Positions 55,943 through 64,000 of a DNA stretch of 64,000 nucleotides are shown in pieces. How positions within the stretch are numbered: position 1 is the stretch's first letter; each line of letters begins with the position of its first letter. This stretch comes from Virgibacillus necropolis (GTDB lineage: Bacteria; Bacillota; Bacilli; Bacillales; Amphibacillaceae): the NCBI RefSeq assembly GCF_002224365.1, contig NZ_CP022437.1:2666001-2730000 (forward strand). Reading direction: 5' to 3'. A program made the translations under genes and the position numbers. Below the pieces are notes generated by a model. The model was given only the letters and a program-made list of their open reading frames with translations, was not told where the DNA came from and searched no databases.

Positions 55943-57142
55943 ATGTACTTTATTATTAATATTCTTGGGATTTTACTAGTATTAGGCCTGGGCTTTCTTT
56001 TATCATTCAATAAAAAGCAAATAGCTATAAAGCCAATTATTATTTTGTTTGTCTTACAATTAGCTACTACTTGGTTCATGTTATCCACCGATATTGGCGG
56101 AAAAGTGATTACATTAATTGCTGACTTTTTCCTTTGGTTAATTAGTAGTGGGATGTCTGGTGTGAATTTTATATTTGGAGAATTTGCCCCTCTTGATGGT
56201 TCAACATTTACCTTTTTCATGAATGTATTAATGCCGATTATATTTATTGTGGTATTCTTTGATATTTTAACTTACTTCGGTATTTTACCAGCTATTATTA
56301 GTGGAATTGGTTGGCTGTTTTCTAAAGTTGCGAAAACACCTCGGTTTGAGAGTTTTTATGCGATTCAAGTTATGTTTTTAGGGAATAATGAGGCATTGGC
56401 GGTAACACGTGACCAATTGAATAAAATGAATGACAAGCGATTTTTAACGATTGCTATGATTAGTATGTCTTGTGTAAGTGCGGGAATGATCGGGGGATAT
56501 TTGCAAGTATTGGGTCCAAAATATGTGTTAACGGCGATTCCATTGAATGCAATAGGAGCACTAATTATTACTTCTTTAATCAATCCTTATAAGGTAACAA
56601 AGGAAGAGGATATTATTTACTCCCCGCCAAAATCGGAAAAGGGGAATTTCTTTGATATGCTTTCAAACAGTATGCTAATGGGTGGTAAACTGGCAATAAT
56701 CATTGCAGTCATGCTTATTGGATTTGTATCACTTATTACAGCTACGAATACCTTCTTAGGATTAGTTCATGATCAGCTTTCACTTGAAAATATTTTTGGA
56801 ATGATTTTTTCACCAATAAGCTTTTTGATGGGTGTAGAGGTGTCGCAAATATTTACTGTTGGCCAGTTGATGGGTGTGAAAATCGTTGTAAATGAATTTG
56901 TGGCTATGGAGCATTTAAGTGAAATACTTTCTACCTTAAATCCTCATACCGAAGCAGTTATTTCGACGTTTCTTGTTTCTTTCTGTAACTTTACGACAAT
57001 CGGAATTATTCTTGGAAGTATGAAAGCATTATTTGGAGAAGGAAAATCTAAATTTATTGCCAAACATACATGGTTATTATTAGTAAGCGGAATTCTAGTT
57101 TCTAGTTTATCTGCAATGGTTGTAGGATTGTTCATTTGGTAA
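55943..57142 (+). CDS. nupG: Concentrative nucleoside transporter, NupG-type
   Basis: Na+ or H+-coupled nucleoside uptake carrier of the CNT family. 399 residues, about ten membrane segments. The CNT motifs are TPRFESFYAIQVMFLGNNEA, SAGMIGGYLQVLGPKYVLTA and GQLMGVKIVVNEFVA. B. subtilis NupG (YxjA) takes up guanosine and inosine and is also controlled by a guanine riboswitch. The 200-nt leader with riboswitch and terminator makes a purine nucleoside the likely substrate. The start ATG at 55943; AAAGGAG is 11 bases upstream, a long spacing. Confidence 0.9.
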   Translation: MYFIINILGILLVLGLGFLLSFNKKQIAIKPIIILFVLQLATTWFMLSTDIGGKVITLIADFFLWLISSGMSGVNFIFGEFAPLDGSTFTFFMNVLMPIIFIVVFFDILTYFGILPAIISGIGWLFSKVAKTPRFESFYAIQVMFLGNNEALAVTRDQLNKMNDKRFLTIAMISMSCVSAGMIGGYLQVLGPKYVLTAIPLNAIGALIITSLINPYKVTKEEDIIYSPPKSEKGNFFDMLSNSMLMGGKLAIIIAVMLIGFVSLITATNTFLGLVHDQLSLENIFGMIFSPISFLMGVEVSQIFTVGQLMGVKIVVNEFVAMEHLSEILSTLNPHTEAVISTFLVSFCNFTTIGIILGSMKALFGEGKSKFIAKHTWLLLVSGILVSSLSAMVVGLFIW

Positions 57143-57166
57143 AAACATTAATTGGAGGTACTTGCT

Positions 57167-57694
57167 ATGCATAGACATGACCCGCAGTATTATGTATCAA
57201 AGCTTGAACTAGTTCCACATCCAGAGGGTGGGTATTATAAAAGGACATTTGAATCTGGGGAACGGACTTCTGATCAAGAATTAAAAGTGAATTTTGCAGG
57301 AAAGAGGAAGCTTTATACGAGCATTTATTTCCTATTAAGGTCTCATGACGTATCCCATTTTCATCGTTTAAAATCCGATGAATTATGGTATTATCACGCT
57401 GGAAGTCCTTTAACGATTCATATTATTGATGAGAATGGGAAATATAAAGAGATTAAATTAGGATTAAACTTCGATAAAGGAGAAGTCCCACAAGCGTTAG
57501 TATCGAAAAATTCTATTTTTGGATCGTCCGTTATGGATGGGGATACATTCTCATTAGTAGGGTGTATGGTTTCGCCAGGTTTTGAATTTCAAGACTTTGA
57601 ATTGTTCACCCAGAGAGATCTTTTGTTAAAATATCCGCAACATAAGGATATAATCATGAAGTTAGCATATGAAAAAATTCCAGAAAACAGTTAA
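57167..57694 (+). CDS. Cupin-fold protein of the DUF985 family
   Basis: 175 residues, one cupin barrel: KLELVPHPEGGYYKRTFES, SIYFLLRSHDVSHFHRLKSD, EDELWYYHAGSPL-type and GCMVSPGFEFQDFELF are DUF985 signatures. Members include yeast YML079w; no enzymatic role is settled, though some are sugar-isomerase-like. The start is the ATG at 57167 with GGAGG six to eight bases upstream. It is 25 bp after nupG and probably in the same transcript, so purine or nucleoside context is suggestive only. A terminator follows. Confidence 0.85.
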   Translation: MHRHDPQYYVSKLELVPHPEGGYYKRTFESGERTSDQELKVNFAGKRKLYTSIYFLLRSHDVSHFHRLKSDELWYYHAGSPLTIHIIDENGKYKEIKLGLNFDKGEVPQALVSKNSIFGSSVMDGDTFSLVGCMVSPGFEFQDFELFTQRDLLLKYPQHKDIIMKLAYEKIPENS

Positions 57695-57715
57695 ACATCA
57701 TTTTTGGTCCCTTGT

Positions 57716-57756
57716 AGAAGAGCTCGCCAACCATTAAAAGGTTGGCGAGCTCTTAC
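57716..57756 (+). terminator. Terminator after the cupin gene
   Basis: AGAGCTCGCCAACC and GGTTGGCGAGCTCT pair around ATTAAAA; a short T run follows on the plus strand. Confidence 0.85.
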
Positions 57757-57877
57757 CCTTTAGCCCGTTCTGCATGGTAAAATGTTTCGTGGAACCACAT
57801 ACATATCCAGTTTGAAACTCTTAATTATTCAAAACACATTATGAAATACGCTTCAATGAACCACCCGTATATTATTG

Positions 57878-57978
57878 ATTTAAAATAAAGTTTGATCAAA
57901 ATGGACCATAAAGTCTGATTCTGTAAAAACATAATGGAATGTTTTTGAAAAAAAGATTGATCAAAACAGTCCCTTAAA
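57878..57978 (+). repeat. Family D repeat, copy 2
   Basis: ATTTAAAATAAAGTTTGATC, later TTTTTGAAAAAAAGATTGAT and AAAACAGTCCC. Same orientation and layout as 55097-55200. The 380-bp gap between the cupin gene and ctaM holds only this copy, the terminator and the direct repeat at 58018. Confidence 0.7.
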
Positions 57979-58017
57979 TTATTTACTGCCGATGAATTTC
58001 AAAACATAGAACTTTTG

Positions 58018-58050
58018 ATCGCACTTTGTTTAAATTATCGCACTTTGTTT
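58018..58050. repeat. Direct repeat of ATCGCACTTTGTTT
   Basis: Two perfect 14-bp copies (58018-58031 and 58037-58050), 19 bp apart start to start, just downstream of ctaM. Confidence 0.75.
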
Positions 58051-58074
58051 CAAATCCACATTTTACTGTTAATT

Positions 58075-58530
58075 TCACCCACCCAATATCGCCTTTAACA
58101 TACTTGTTGTTTCCCCGCCTTCGTATATGATATACAAAAGCAGATATACCATTACACCAGTAATAGCACTAAAAAACCAAATAATACTAGTTACTGGTCC
58201 AATTTTACGATGAATACTTATTTTTCTTTTTAGCGCCAATGTTATCGTAATTACGCCGAATATAGCTCCTGTAGTAGCTAGGAGAATATGGAAAATCAAA
58301 AATATAGTATAATAAACTTCTATATCTTCAGGTCCACCAAAGCTTGTATTCCCAATAAATATTGTTCTTGAAACATAAATGATGAAGAAAATTAACGCAC
58401 TGATAGCAGCTGCTATCATTGTTTTTTTGTGAGTTTTTGGCTTACCTTTAATGATAAACCGCCATCCAAATGCAACAAGAATCGCACTTAGAAGAATAAA
58501 AAAGGTACTAATTGTAGGTAATAAGGGCAT
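58075..58530 (-). CDS. ctaM: DUF420 membrane protein, oxidase assembly (CtaM-like)
   Basis: 151 residues with four to five hydrophobic segments: ISTFFILLSAILVAFGWRFI, HKKTMIAAAISALIFFIIY, EVYYTIFLIFHILLATTGA and VTSIIWFFSAITGVMVYLLL. DUF420 proteins such as CtaM assist assembly of haem-copper oxidases in Staphylococcus. Conserved histidines (in KTHKKTM, LIFHILLA and SIHRKIG) could bind haem or copper; this is inference. It follows ctaG with an ordinary gap and ends the cta operon. Confidence 0.87.
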   Translation of the reverse strand: MPLLPTISTFFILLSAILVAFGWRFIIKGKPKTHKKTMIAAAISALIFFIIYVSRTIFIGNTSFGGPEDIEVYYTIFLIFHILLATTGAIFGVITITLALKRKISIHRKIGPVTSIIWFFSAITGVMVYLLLYIIYEGGETTSMLKAILGG

Positions 58531-58614
58531 AGTTCAAAATCCTTTCTCCTCTTTCTTGCTTATGTAAAAAACTTCCCCTCATATGAATAAGATTCATACA
58601 AAGGGACTCAATTC

Positions 58615-59517
58615 TTAATTTGCTGATGAGGGGTCAGGCATTGGATCAACTTTCAAACTTTCTCGATTAAACCAGGAAAAGAATACCTTAGCTAAAATAA
58701 AGCCATATGTGATTTCCTGCATCAACTTCATGATGATGCCCCCAAGCTGTTGATCCTCCAACGTACTCATTGGTGAAAACATTTCCGGACCTGTAAGTGC
58801 ACCCGTCAAACCACTTAATACCTCTGTAGGAACACATAAACTTAATGCTTGTATCCATGCCCCACTCTCACTATACGTTGCGAAAAGTGGCACATCTGCG
58901 AATATGATTAATACACAGGCAGGGGTAATTAAAACCCCGTTCGCAAAAATATAACCAATTTTCATTATCGGTGGAATGGTATCATATTCTTTAACTGGTG
59001 TTACCATTGGCCACCAGACAATGAAAGCAGATATCAGTATAACCGTTGATATAATAGCATGTGTAATAGGTGATGATTTTGCAAAGTCAAAAACATCAGG
59101 AATATGGTAAAGCGAAAATAATGTGTTAAACAGTAATAATGAAATAAGCGGTTTCGTTACTAGGTTTACTACTGGTTTTATAATTGGAAGCTCAAGTACC
59201 TTCCTCCATATCCATACTGGTATACCTTTAATGACTAATATAGGAAATATTAAATAATAAATAGCCATTTGAATCATATGTGCCGTCAGCATAATATGTG
59301 TTAATAAATCTATCGGTGATCCCTTTACTAGGTAAAGCAATACCATAGCTAAGTAAAAAAAGAATTGTTGCTTTCCTGTAGGCTTCGCATCCCCACCAAA
59401 TTTATGGCGATAACGTCCTGTCAGTAAAAAATAGGTGAGTGCTAAACCTAATACAAACAGCATATAATAAGGACTCCAAAGTCCCCTGAATCCGAAGATT
59501 TGTAATTCTAACCACAT
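58615..59517 (-). CDS. ctaG: Cytochrome c oxidase assembly protein CtaG
   Basis: 300 residues, about seven membrane segments. The caa3_CtaG family is needed for copper delivery or assembly of the caa3 oxidase in Bacillus; it is unrelated to mitochondrial Cox11. Motifs GSPIDLLTHIMLTAHMIQMA and LFNTLFSLYHIPDVFDF contain conserved histidines. The start ATG at 59517 is preceded by a weak GAGTG site. A family B element and the ctaF terminator lie upstream, so ctaG may be partly independent of ctaCDEF. Confidence 0.94.
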   Translation of the reverse strand: MWLELQIFGFRGLWSPYYMLFVLGLALTYFLLTGRYRHKFGGDAKPTGKQQFFFYLAMVLLYLVKGSPIDLLTHIMLTAHMIQMAIYYLIFPILVIKGIPVWIWRKVLELPIIKPVVNLVTKPLISLLLFNTLFSLYHIPDVFDFAKSSPITHAIISTVILISAFIVWWPMVTPVKEYDTIPPIMKIGYIFANGVLITPACVLIIFADVPLFATYSESGAWIQALSLCVPTEVLSGLTGALTGPEMFSPMSTLEDQQLGGIIMKLMQEITYGFILAKVFFSWFNRESLKVDPMPDPSSAN

Positions 59518-59549
59518 AACTTTTCACTCCATAATAACAACTTATATTT

Positions 59550-59680
59550 TAAGGGGTCGTTTAAAAAGTCACCAAAAGATAAACGGCAAATTTCTTCGAT
59601 GCGCAGTTTTTCCGGTCCTCAAAATCTTCGCGCCTTGAACTTCTTGTTTCTAATTTGCCTGACTTTTTTAACACGCACTT
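59550..59680 (+). repeat. Family B MITE-like element, short copy (ctaF-ctaG gap)
   Basis: 131 bp from AAGGGGTCGTTTAAAAAGTC to GACTTTTTTAACACGCACTT. It matches both ends of the long copy 25671-25892, joined at one CCGGTCCTCA. The internal ~90 bp is missing, consistent with deletion between direct repeats. Confidence 0.82.
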
Positions 59681-59733
59681 TAAGTATAACGCAAACTATC
59701 TACATTCACATTAATTGGATGTGACAAATTTCT

Positions 59734-59773
59734 TAAAAAAATAACAGGCTAGAATTCTAGCCTGTTATTTTTA
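59734..59773 (-). terminator. Terminator after ctaF
   Basis: AATAACAGGCTAG and CTAGCCTGTTATT form a near-perfect palindrome around AATT with T runs on both sides. Confidence 0.88.
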
Positions 59774-59777
59774 TTCA

Positions 59778-60101
59778 CTACCACCAAATTAACACACTTA
59801 AAGCAGTTATCGATAAAGCTGCTGCAAAGAAACCGCCGTACATCATAGTAGATGGCATTTCATGACCAGCGTTTTTCATATGCATGAAATAATAAAGTTG
59901 AAAAGCAACCTGAACGATAGCTAACAGAAGTATAGTAGGAATAACAAACATTTTTGGCATTAGTTCTCCTACTACAATACCGAATGCTACAAGCGTAAAT
60001 ACAATCATTAACGCAAAAGTAATCAGTTGGTTCTTCATTTCTTCTTTATTCTTTCTTTTTTGAAATGTATCTATTTTTTTAGAACTGGTGTCTTCAGTCA
60101 T
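59778..60101 (-). CDS. ctaF: Cytochrome c oxidase subunit IV (caa3 type)
   Basis: 107 residues, three membrane segments (about 26-46, 51-69 and 83-104) and a basic N-terminus. The motif YYFMHMKNAGHEMPSTMMYG near residue 70 is the subunit IVB signature. The stop of ctaE and this start are four bases apart, so they are cotranscribed. Start ATG at 60101. Confidence 0.95.
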   Translation of the reverse strand: MTEDTSSKKIDTFQKRKNKEEMKNQLITFALMIVFTLVAFGIVVGELMPKMFVIPTILLLAIVQVAFQLYYFMHMKNAGHEMPSTMMYGGFFAAALSITALSVLIWW

Positions 60102-60104
60102 TTA

Positions 60105-60728
60105 TTAAACCACCTTTCCCATAAGGTATACTACAGTAAAGATGAATACCCACACTACATCAATAAAGTGCCAGTAAAGACTTACAACATAGAACTTTGG
60201 TGCATTGTACAAATTCAACCCGCGTTTTCCGTTACGTATAATCAATGCAATCATCCAACATAAACCGAAAAGTACGTGTCCCCCGTGGAAACCAACTAAT
60301 GTGTAGAAGGCAGATCCAAACGCAGAAGAAGTAAACGTAAATCCGTATTCATGAATGTAGTGTGTAAACTCATAAATTTCACAACCAAGGAAGGCAAAGC
60401 CGAGCAATATGGTAATAATGAACCATAATCTCATTTTGCCAAAATCATTGTTCTTCATATGATAAATAGCATATACACTTGTCAAAGAACTGGTTAACAA
60501 AAGAATTGTCATGATGAAAACAAGTCCTAATCCAAATAATTCATTTGCTGCTGGTCCACCTGCTGTTGAATTACGTAATGCAAGATAGGTACCAAACAAG
60601 CATGCAAAAAGAACAGTCTCTCCACCTAGAAAGAACCAAAACCCAATGAACTTGTTTTTACCTTCAAGGGTGGCTTTTTCAGGTTCATTTGGCATTGTTT
60701 CAGGATTTAAGGAATGATCGTGACTCAT
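60105..60728 (-). CDS. ctaE: Cytochrome c oxidase subunit III
   Basis: 207 residues, five membrane segments, the short form lacking the first two helices, as in caa3 and bo3 oxidases. Motifs are FIGFWFFLGGETVLFACLFG, YTLVGFHGGHVLFGLCWM and SLYWHFIDVVWVFIFTVVYL. The start is the ATG at 60728, with GGGAGG upstream; a seven-codon extension is rejected. It begins one base after the ctaD stop. Confidence 0.97.
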   Translation of the reverse strand: MSHDHSLNPETMPNEPEKATLEGKNKFIGFWFFLGGETVLFACLFGTYLALRNSTAGGPAANELFGLGLVFIMTILLLTSSLTSVYAIYHMKNNDFGKMRLWFIITILLGFAFLGCEIYEFTHYIHEYGFTFTSSAFGSAFYTLVGFHGGHVLFGLCWMIALIIRNGKRGLNLYNAPKFYVVSLYWHFIDVVWVFIFTVVYLMGKVV

Positions 60729-60729
60729 A

Positions 60730-62583
60730 TCAGTCAGCCTCCCTTTCAAGTTCTTCTTTAGTAATATGGTACCCTAAATCATCTTTTAATGAACGTATTA
60801 ACATAGATCCGAATGTGATACCCATACCAATAACTACCACTGCTAACCAAGCTTTATTATCTACTTGATAGATAAAACCAAAACCTGCTACAAATAATCC
60901 GAATGACATCATAAATGGTAAGATAGATGGATTCGGCATATGAATTTCGCCAAGTGGTTCTGAAGGTGTCATTTTACCTTTACCTTCTGTTTTTTCAATC
61001 CACAATGGATCAAGCCCACGTACAAGAGGTACCTGCTTAAAATTATAGTGTGCAGGAGGTGATGCTGTCGCCCATTCTAGTGTACGTCCATCCCACGGAT
61101 CATCAGGTGCTTTTTCACCTTTTGCTGCTGTGTAAAAGACATTGATAACAAAGACAATTACACCAAATGCCATGAAAAATGCTCCAATAGTACTGATTAG
61201 GTTTCCTAGATCCAGTCCTTGATTTGGCGCAAACGTTGAATATCTACGTGGCATACCCATCAATCCAAGGAAATGCTGAATAAAGAATGTTAAGTGGAAA
61301 CCAATTAAGAATGTCCAAAAAGTTAGTTTGCCCATTCCTTCATGTAAAATTTTTCCGAACATTTTTGGCCACCAGTAATGAAGACCAGCAAAAATACCAA
61401 AGATTGTTCCACCTACTATTACGTAGTGGAAGTGAGCAACTACGAAATAAGAATCGTGATATTGATAATCTGCTACTACTGACGCTACCATTACACCAGT
61501 CATACCACCTAATGTAAATGTAGGAATAAATCCAAGTGCCCATAACATAGCAGAGTTAATTGTAATCTGACCGCCCCACATTGTTGCAAGCCAGTTAAAT
61601 ATCTTGATTCCTGTAGGTACCGCAATAGCCATTGTTGCAATTGCAAAAATAGAGTTCGCTACTGGTCCTAGGCCTACTGTAAACATATGGTGAGCCCAAA
61701 CCATGAATCCTAAAAATGCAATTAGCATCGTTGCGAATACCATAGCTGTATATCCGAATAAACGTTTTTTGGAAAATGTCGAAAAGAGATCACTAAACAA
61801 TCCAAATAACGGTAATATCAAGATATATACCTCAGGGTGACCGAAAATCCAGAATATATGCTCCCAGATTACCGCATTACCACCAAGTGATACATCAAAA
61901 AATGCTGAATCAAACATACGATCAAACATAAGTAGGAAAAGTCCAACAGTTAACGCTGGAAAAGCAAATAAAATAAGTATACTTGTAATGAATGATGCCC
62001 ATGTGAATAATGGCATTCTCATATATGTCATACCAGGTGCACGCATGTTAACGATAGTTACCAAAAAGTTAATACCACCGATTAACGTTCCAGCCCCGGC
62101 AATTTGGAGTCCTATTACATAAAAATCGACACCATGTCCAGGTGATGTGGTAGAAAGCGGTGCATAAGAAGTCCAACCTGCATCTGGAGCTCCTCCTAAA
62201 AACCAACTACAGTTTAAAATAAGTCCTCCAAACAAGAATAACCAAAATCCTAATGAATTAATAAATGGAAACGCAACATCACGTGCACCAATTTGCAAGG
62301 GAATTATTGCGTTCATTAGAGCAAATATTAACGGCATGGCTGCTAAAAAAATCATTGTTGTTCCATGCATTGTCAATACTTCGTTATACAAACCATTACT
62401 TAAAAACTCACTATTTGGTTTGACTAACTGAATACGAATTAACATAGCTTCTAATCCACCGACTAGGAAGAAAAAACCACCGCCGAACAAGTATAAATGT
62501 GCAACTTTCTTATGATCAACAGTTGTTAAATAATCCCAAAGTACAGCTCCGAAGCCTCTCTTATGAGTAGCTGCATTACTCAC
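60730..62583 (-). CDS. ctaD: Cytochrome c oxidase subunit I (caa3 type)
   Basis: Catalytic subunit with low-spin haem a and the haem a3-CuB centre. 617 residues, at least twelve membrane helices. Haem and CuB ligands are visible in LTMHGTTMIF, FGHPEVYILILP, FMVWAHHMFTVG and VVAHFHYVIVGG. The cross-linked tyrosine of type A oxidases is in the GHPEVYI motif, so this is an A1-type proton pump. The start is the GTG at 62583, with GGGAGG eight bases upstream; an ATG six codons earlier would place the site inside the gene. Confidence 0.97.
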   Translation of the reverse strand: MSNAATHKRGFGAVLWDYLTTVDHKKVAHLYLFGGGFFFLVGGLEAMLIRIQLVKPNSEFLSNGLYNEVLTMHGTTMIFLAAMPLIFALMNAIIPLQIGARDVAFPFINSLGFWLFLFGGLILNCSWFLGGAPDAGWTSYAPLSTTSPGHGVDFYVIGLQIAGAGTLIGGINFLVTIVNMRAPGMTYMRMPLFTWASFITSILILFAFPALTVGLFLLMFDRMFDSAFFDVSLGGNAVIWEHIFWIFGHPEVYILILPLFGLFSDLFSTFSKKRLFGYTAMVFATMLIAFLGFMVWAHHMFTVGLGPVANSIFAIATMAIAVPTGIKIFNWLATMWGGQITINSAMLWALGFIPTFTLGGMTGVMVASVVADYQYHDSYFVVAHFHYVIVGGTIFGIFAGLHYWWPKMFGKILHEGMGKLTFWTFLIGFHLTFFIQHFLGLMGMPRRYSTFAPNQGLDLGNLISTIGAFFMAFGVIVFVINVFYTAAKGEKAPDDPWDGRTLEWATASPPAHYNFKQVPLVRGLDPLWIEKTEGKGKMTPSEPLGEIHMPNPSILPFMMSFGLFVAGFGFIYQVDNKAWLAVVVIGMGITFGSMLIRSLKDDLGYHITKEELEREAD

Positions 62584-62632
62584 TACTTTAACCTCCCTCA
62601 TACGTCTTTCACTTTTATTAAATTAAGTTTTT

Positions 62633-63685
62633 CTATTTACCTGCGTCTTCAGGTGTTATACTAGACGGCTTTAATTGCATTAAATAGTCGGCAATTTTAC
62701 TTGCTTCCTCTTCAGATAAGTCAGGATATTTGCCTGTCATTTTATTACCAGGTTTAATGGATTCTGGGTCCATAATCCAGCTAATAAGGTTTTCTTTGTT
62801 ATAATCCAAAATTCCAGCAACCTGAGTACGTTCGCCGAAATTGGTTAGGTTAGGCCCTACTTGAACTGGTGAAGAGCCAATAGCATGACAACCCATGCAG
62901 TTACTCTCCTGGAACAATGCTTGACCTTGTTGTGCGGTTTCACCTTCTGCTACTGCTTCAGGGTCAACGTTTTTCATGTCTTCCACCCATTGATCAAATT
63001 CTTCTGGGCTTACTGCAATAATTTTAAAATCCATTAAAGCATGTGAAGGTCCACATAATTCGGCACATTTACCATAGTAAACGCCTTCCTCATACGCTTC
63101 TATAAACATCGTATTTTCATTTTCAGGATTTACGTCCATTTTACCAGATATAGCTGGTACCCAGAATGAGTGAATAACATCAGACGATTTCATGTTAAGA
63201 TACACTCTTTCACCGGTAGGAATATATAAATCTTGACTAGTTTGAATCTCTTCACCTTCGTAATTAAAATGCCACCAGTATTGATTACCAGTAACTTCAA
63301 CATTAAGGCTTTTGCTCGCTTCTGATTGATCTGCTAAATCAAATGTAGCAGTTACTGTAGGAACAGCAATAATAATTAATAAAACGATTGGAATAACTGT
63401 CCAAATTGTTTCAAGTGTTTTATTCCCTTCAACCTGTTTTGGGATAAAATCTTTTTGTCCTTTCTTTTTGCGGAAACGCACTAAGACTGTAACATATAAA
63501 ATCATTACAATTATTAGGACAAATAACATAATAACTGCTGTCAGGATAATTAAATCTAATGATTTTTCTGCTCCATATCCTTTAGGTATTAATGCACTTA
63601 GATTTTCCTGACCACATCCAGAAAGAATAAGCGCTAATGAGCCAAATAAAGTTAAAGCTCTGAATTTTCCCATCCAACCTTTCAT
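62633..63685 (-). CDS. ctaC: Cytochrome c oxidase subunit II with fused cytochrome c (caa3)
   Basis: 350 residues. It is a lipoprotein: the lipobox LILSGCG places the modified cysteine at residue 24, a substrate for LspA. Two membrane helices follow. The CuA site has HSFWVPAISGKMD and CAELCGPSHALMDF. A C-terminal class I cytochrome c domain has CMGCH near residue 261 and GNKMTGKYPDL for the methionine ligand. This defines a caa3-type enzyme that takes electrons via its own haem c. The start is the ATG at 63685 with GAGAGG upstream; a 19-codon extension is rejected. Confidence 0.97.
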   Translation of the reverse strand: MKGWMGKFRALTLFGSLALILSGCGQENLSALIPKGYGAEKSLDLIILTAVIMLFVLIIVMILYVTVLVRFRKKKGQKDFIPKQVEGNKTLETIWTVIPIVLLIIIAVPTVTATFDLADQSEASKSLNVEVTGNQYWWHFNYEGEEIQTSQDLYIPTGERVYLNMKSSDVIHSFWVPAISGKMDVNPENENTMFIEAYEEGVYYGKCAELCGPSHALMDFKIIAVSPEEFDQWVEDMKNVDPEAVAEGETAQQGQALFQESNCMGCHAIGSSPVQVGPNLTNFGERTQVAGILDYNKENLISWIMDPESIKPGNKMTGKYPDLSEEEASKIADYLMQLKPSSITPEDAGK

Positions 63686-63759
63686 ATAATCATACCTCTC
63701 TTTCTCTTGTTCTTCCTTATATAATTTTGTGATTAAGGACATTTACCGAAATTCATTAC

Positions 63760-64000
63760 TTAACTAAAGGGGAAATCAAATGTTACAACAACCATCATTA
63801 AAAATAAAATAGTTAAATAGTTCAACGAATAAATAAACATCATATTTGCCCATTTCAGGTCATTTTTCATAAAAAAACCGCTAATACCAAGCGACAACCA
63901 ACCAACATTTAATAGCGTTGCAATAACGATGAAAGTTGTTCCAAGCTGCGCTAAGTAAAATGGTAATGGCAATAGGCATGCTGTGTAAACGACCATTTGG
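63760..64000 (-). CDS. ctaB: Protohaem IX farnesyltransferase CtaB (partial, N-terminus off the window)
   Basis: The C-terminal ~80 residues only: three hydrophobic segments, [37 protein letters not shown] and an upstream [12 protein letters not shown]. The short C-terminus ending FDFPFS and the place directly before ctaC match CtaB, which makes haem O for the oxidase. The frame continues past 64000. Catalytic aspartates lie in the missing part, so the assignment depends on topology and gene order. Confidence 0.8.
   Translation of the reverse strand, partial: QMVVYTACLLPLPFYLAQLGTTFIVIATLLNVGWLSLGISGFFMKNDLKWANMMFIYSLNYLTILFLMMVVVTFDFPFS

Overview
The window is a stretch of low-GC Firmicutes chromosome from an endospore-forming member of the Bacillaceae. 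Evidence for this is the sigE/sigG/spoIIGA, spoVD, spoVE, ylbJ and rsfA set, a B. subtilis-like ylb gene order, a PyrR-regulated pyr operon and a caa3-type cta operon. Gene order and the very abundant intergenic hairpin repeats suggest an Oceanobacillus/Virgibacillus-type genus; that placement is inference. Almost all genes lie on the minus strand, so transcription mostly runs from high to low coordinates. No tRNA, rRNA, insertion-sequence transposase, prophage or CRISPR array was seen.

In transcription order from the right edge: (1) 58075-64000 minus, ctaB (partial)-ctaC-ctaD-ctaE-ctaF-ctaG-ctaM, a haem-copper oxidase with a cytochrome c domain on subunit II. (2) 53134-58074, the accessory part: a plus-strand guanine riboswitch driving a nupG-type nucleoside transporter, a cupin gene, ytvI, and several repeat families in long non-coding stretches. 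(3) 41290-53133, the ylb block: ylbA-like, ylbC, ylbD, ylbE, ylbF, ylbG, rsmD, coaD, ylbJ, ylbL, tmcAL (ylbM), ylbN, rpmF, a crotonase-family gene, rsfA and ylbP. (4) 20729-41114 minus, panE, a DUF3397 gene, bshC and the division/cell-wall cluster mraZ-rsmH-ftsL-pbpB-spoVD-murE-murF-mraY-murD-spoVE-divIB-ftsA-ftsZ. (5) 17360-20207 minus, spoIIGA-sigE-sigG. (6) 12789-16790 minus, ylmC-pgeF-ylmE-sepF-ylmG-ylmH-divIVA. (7) 7979-12780 minus, T-box-ileS, lspA, rluD. (8) 1-7982 minus, pyrR-pyrB-pyrC-carA-carB-pyrK (partial), with two PyrR attenuators.

The genes are largely ordinary housekeeping and sporulation genes. The unusual material lies between them. At least a dozen copies of ~120-145 bp imperfect-palindrome elements (called family A here) share the ends TCTAGCTGCG and TCCGCTTTTC. 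They occur singly or as tandem arrays of two or three, several begin within about 10 bp of a stop codon, and one copy is a mosaic of two subtypes. A second, MITE-like family (family B) has GTTCAAAAAGTC inverted ends. Its copies range from ~220 bp to a ~59-bp copy whose core is a perfect 42-nt palindrome, and one copy looks like an internal-deletion derivative. Smaller families C and D, a clamp-like hairpin and short tandem repeats are also listed.

Regulatory sequences that can be read directly include two PyrR-binding loops with terminators, an Ile T-box (specifier ATC), a guanine-type purine riboswitch, MraZ operator repeats, a sigma-H-type promoter before ftsA-ftsZ, a sigma-F/G-type promoter before sigG, and a candidate small RNA with its own promoter and terminator between rsmD and ylbG. 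The cluster lacks murG and murB between spoVE and divIB, carries murF instead, and lacks pyrP and ylyA at their B. subtilis positions.
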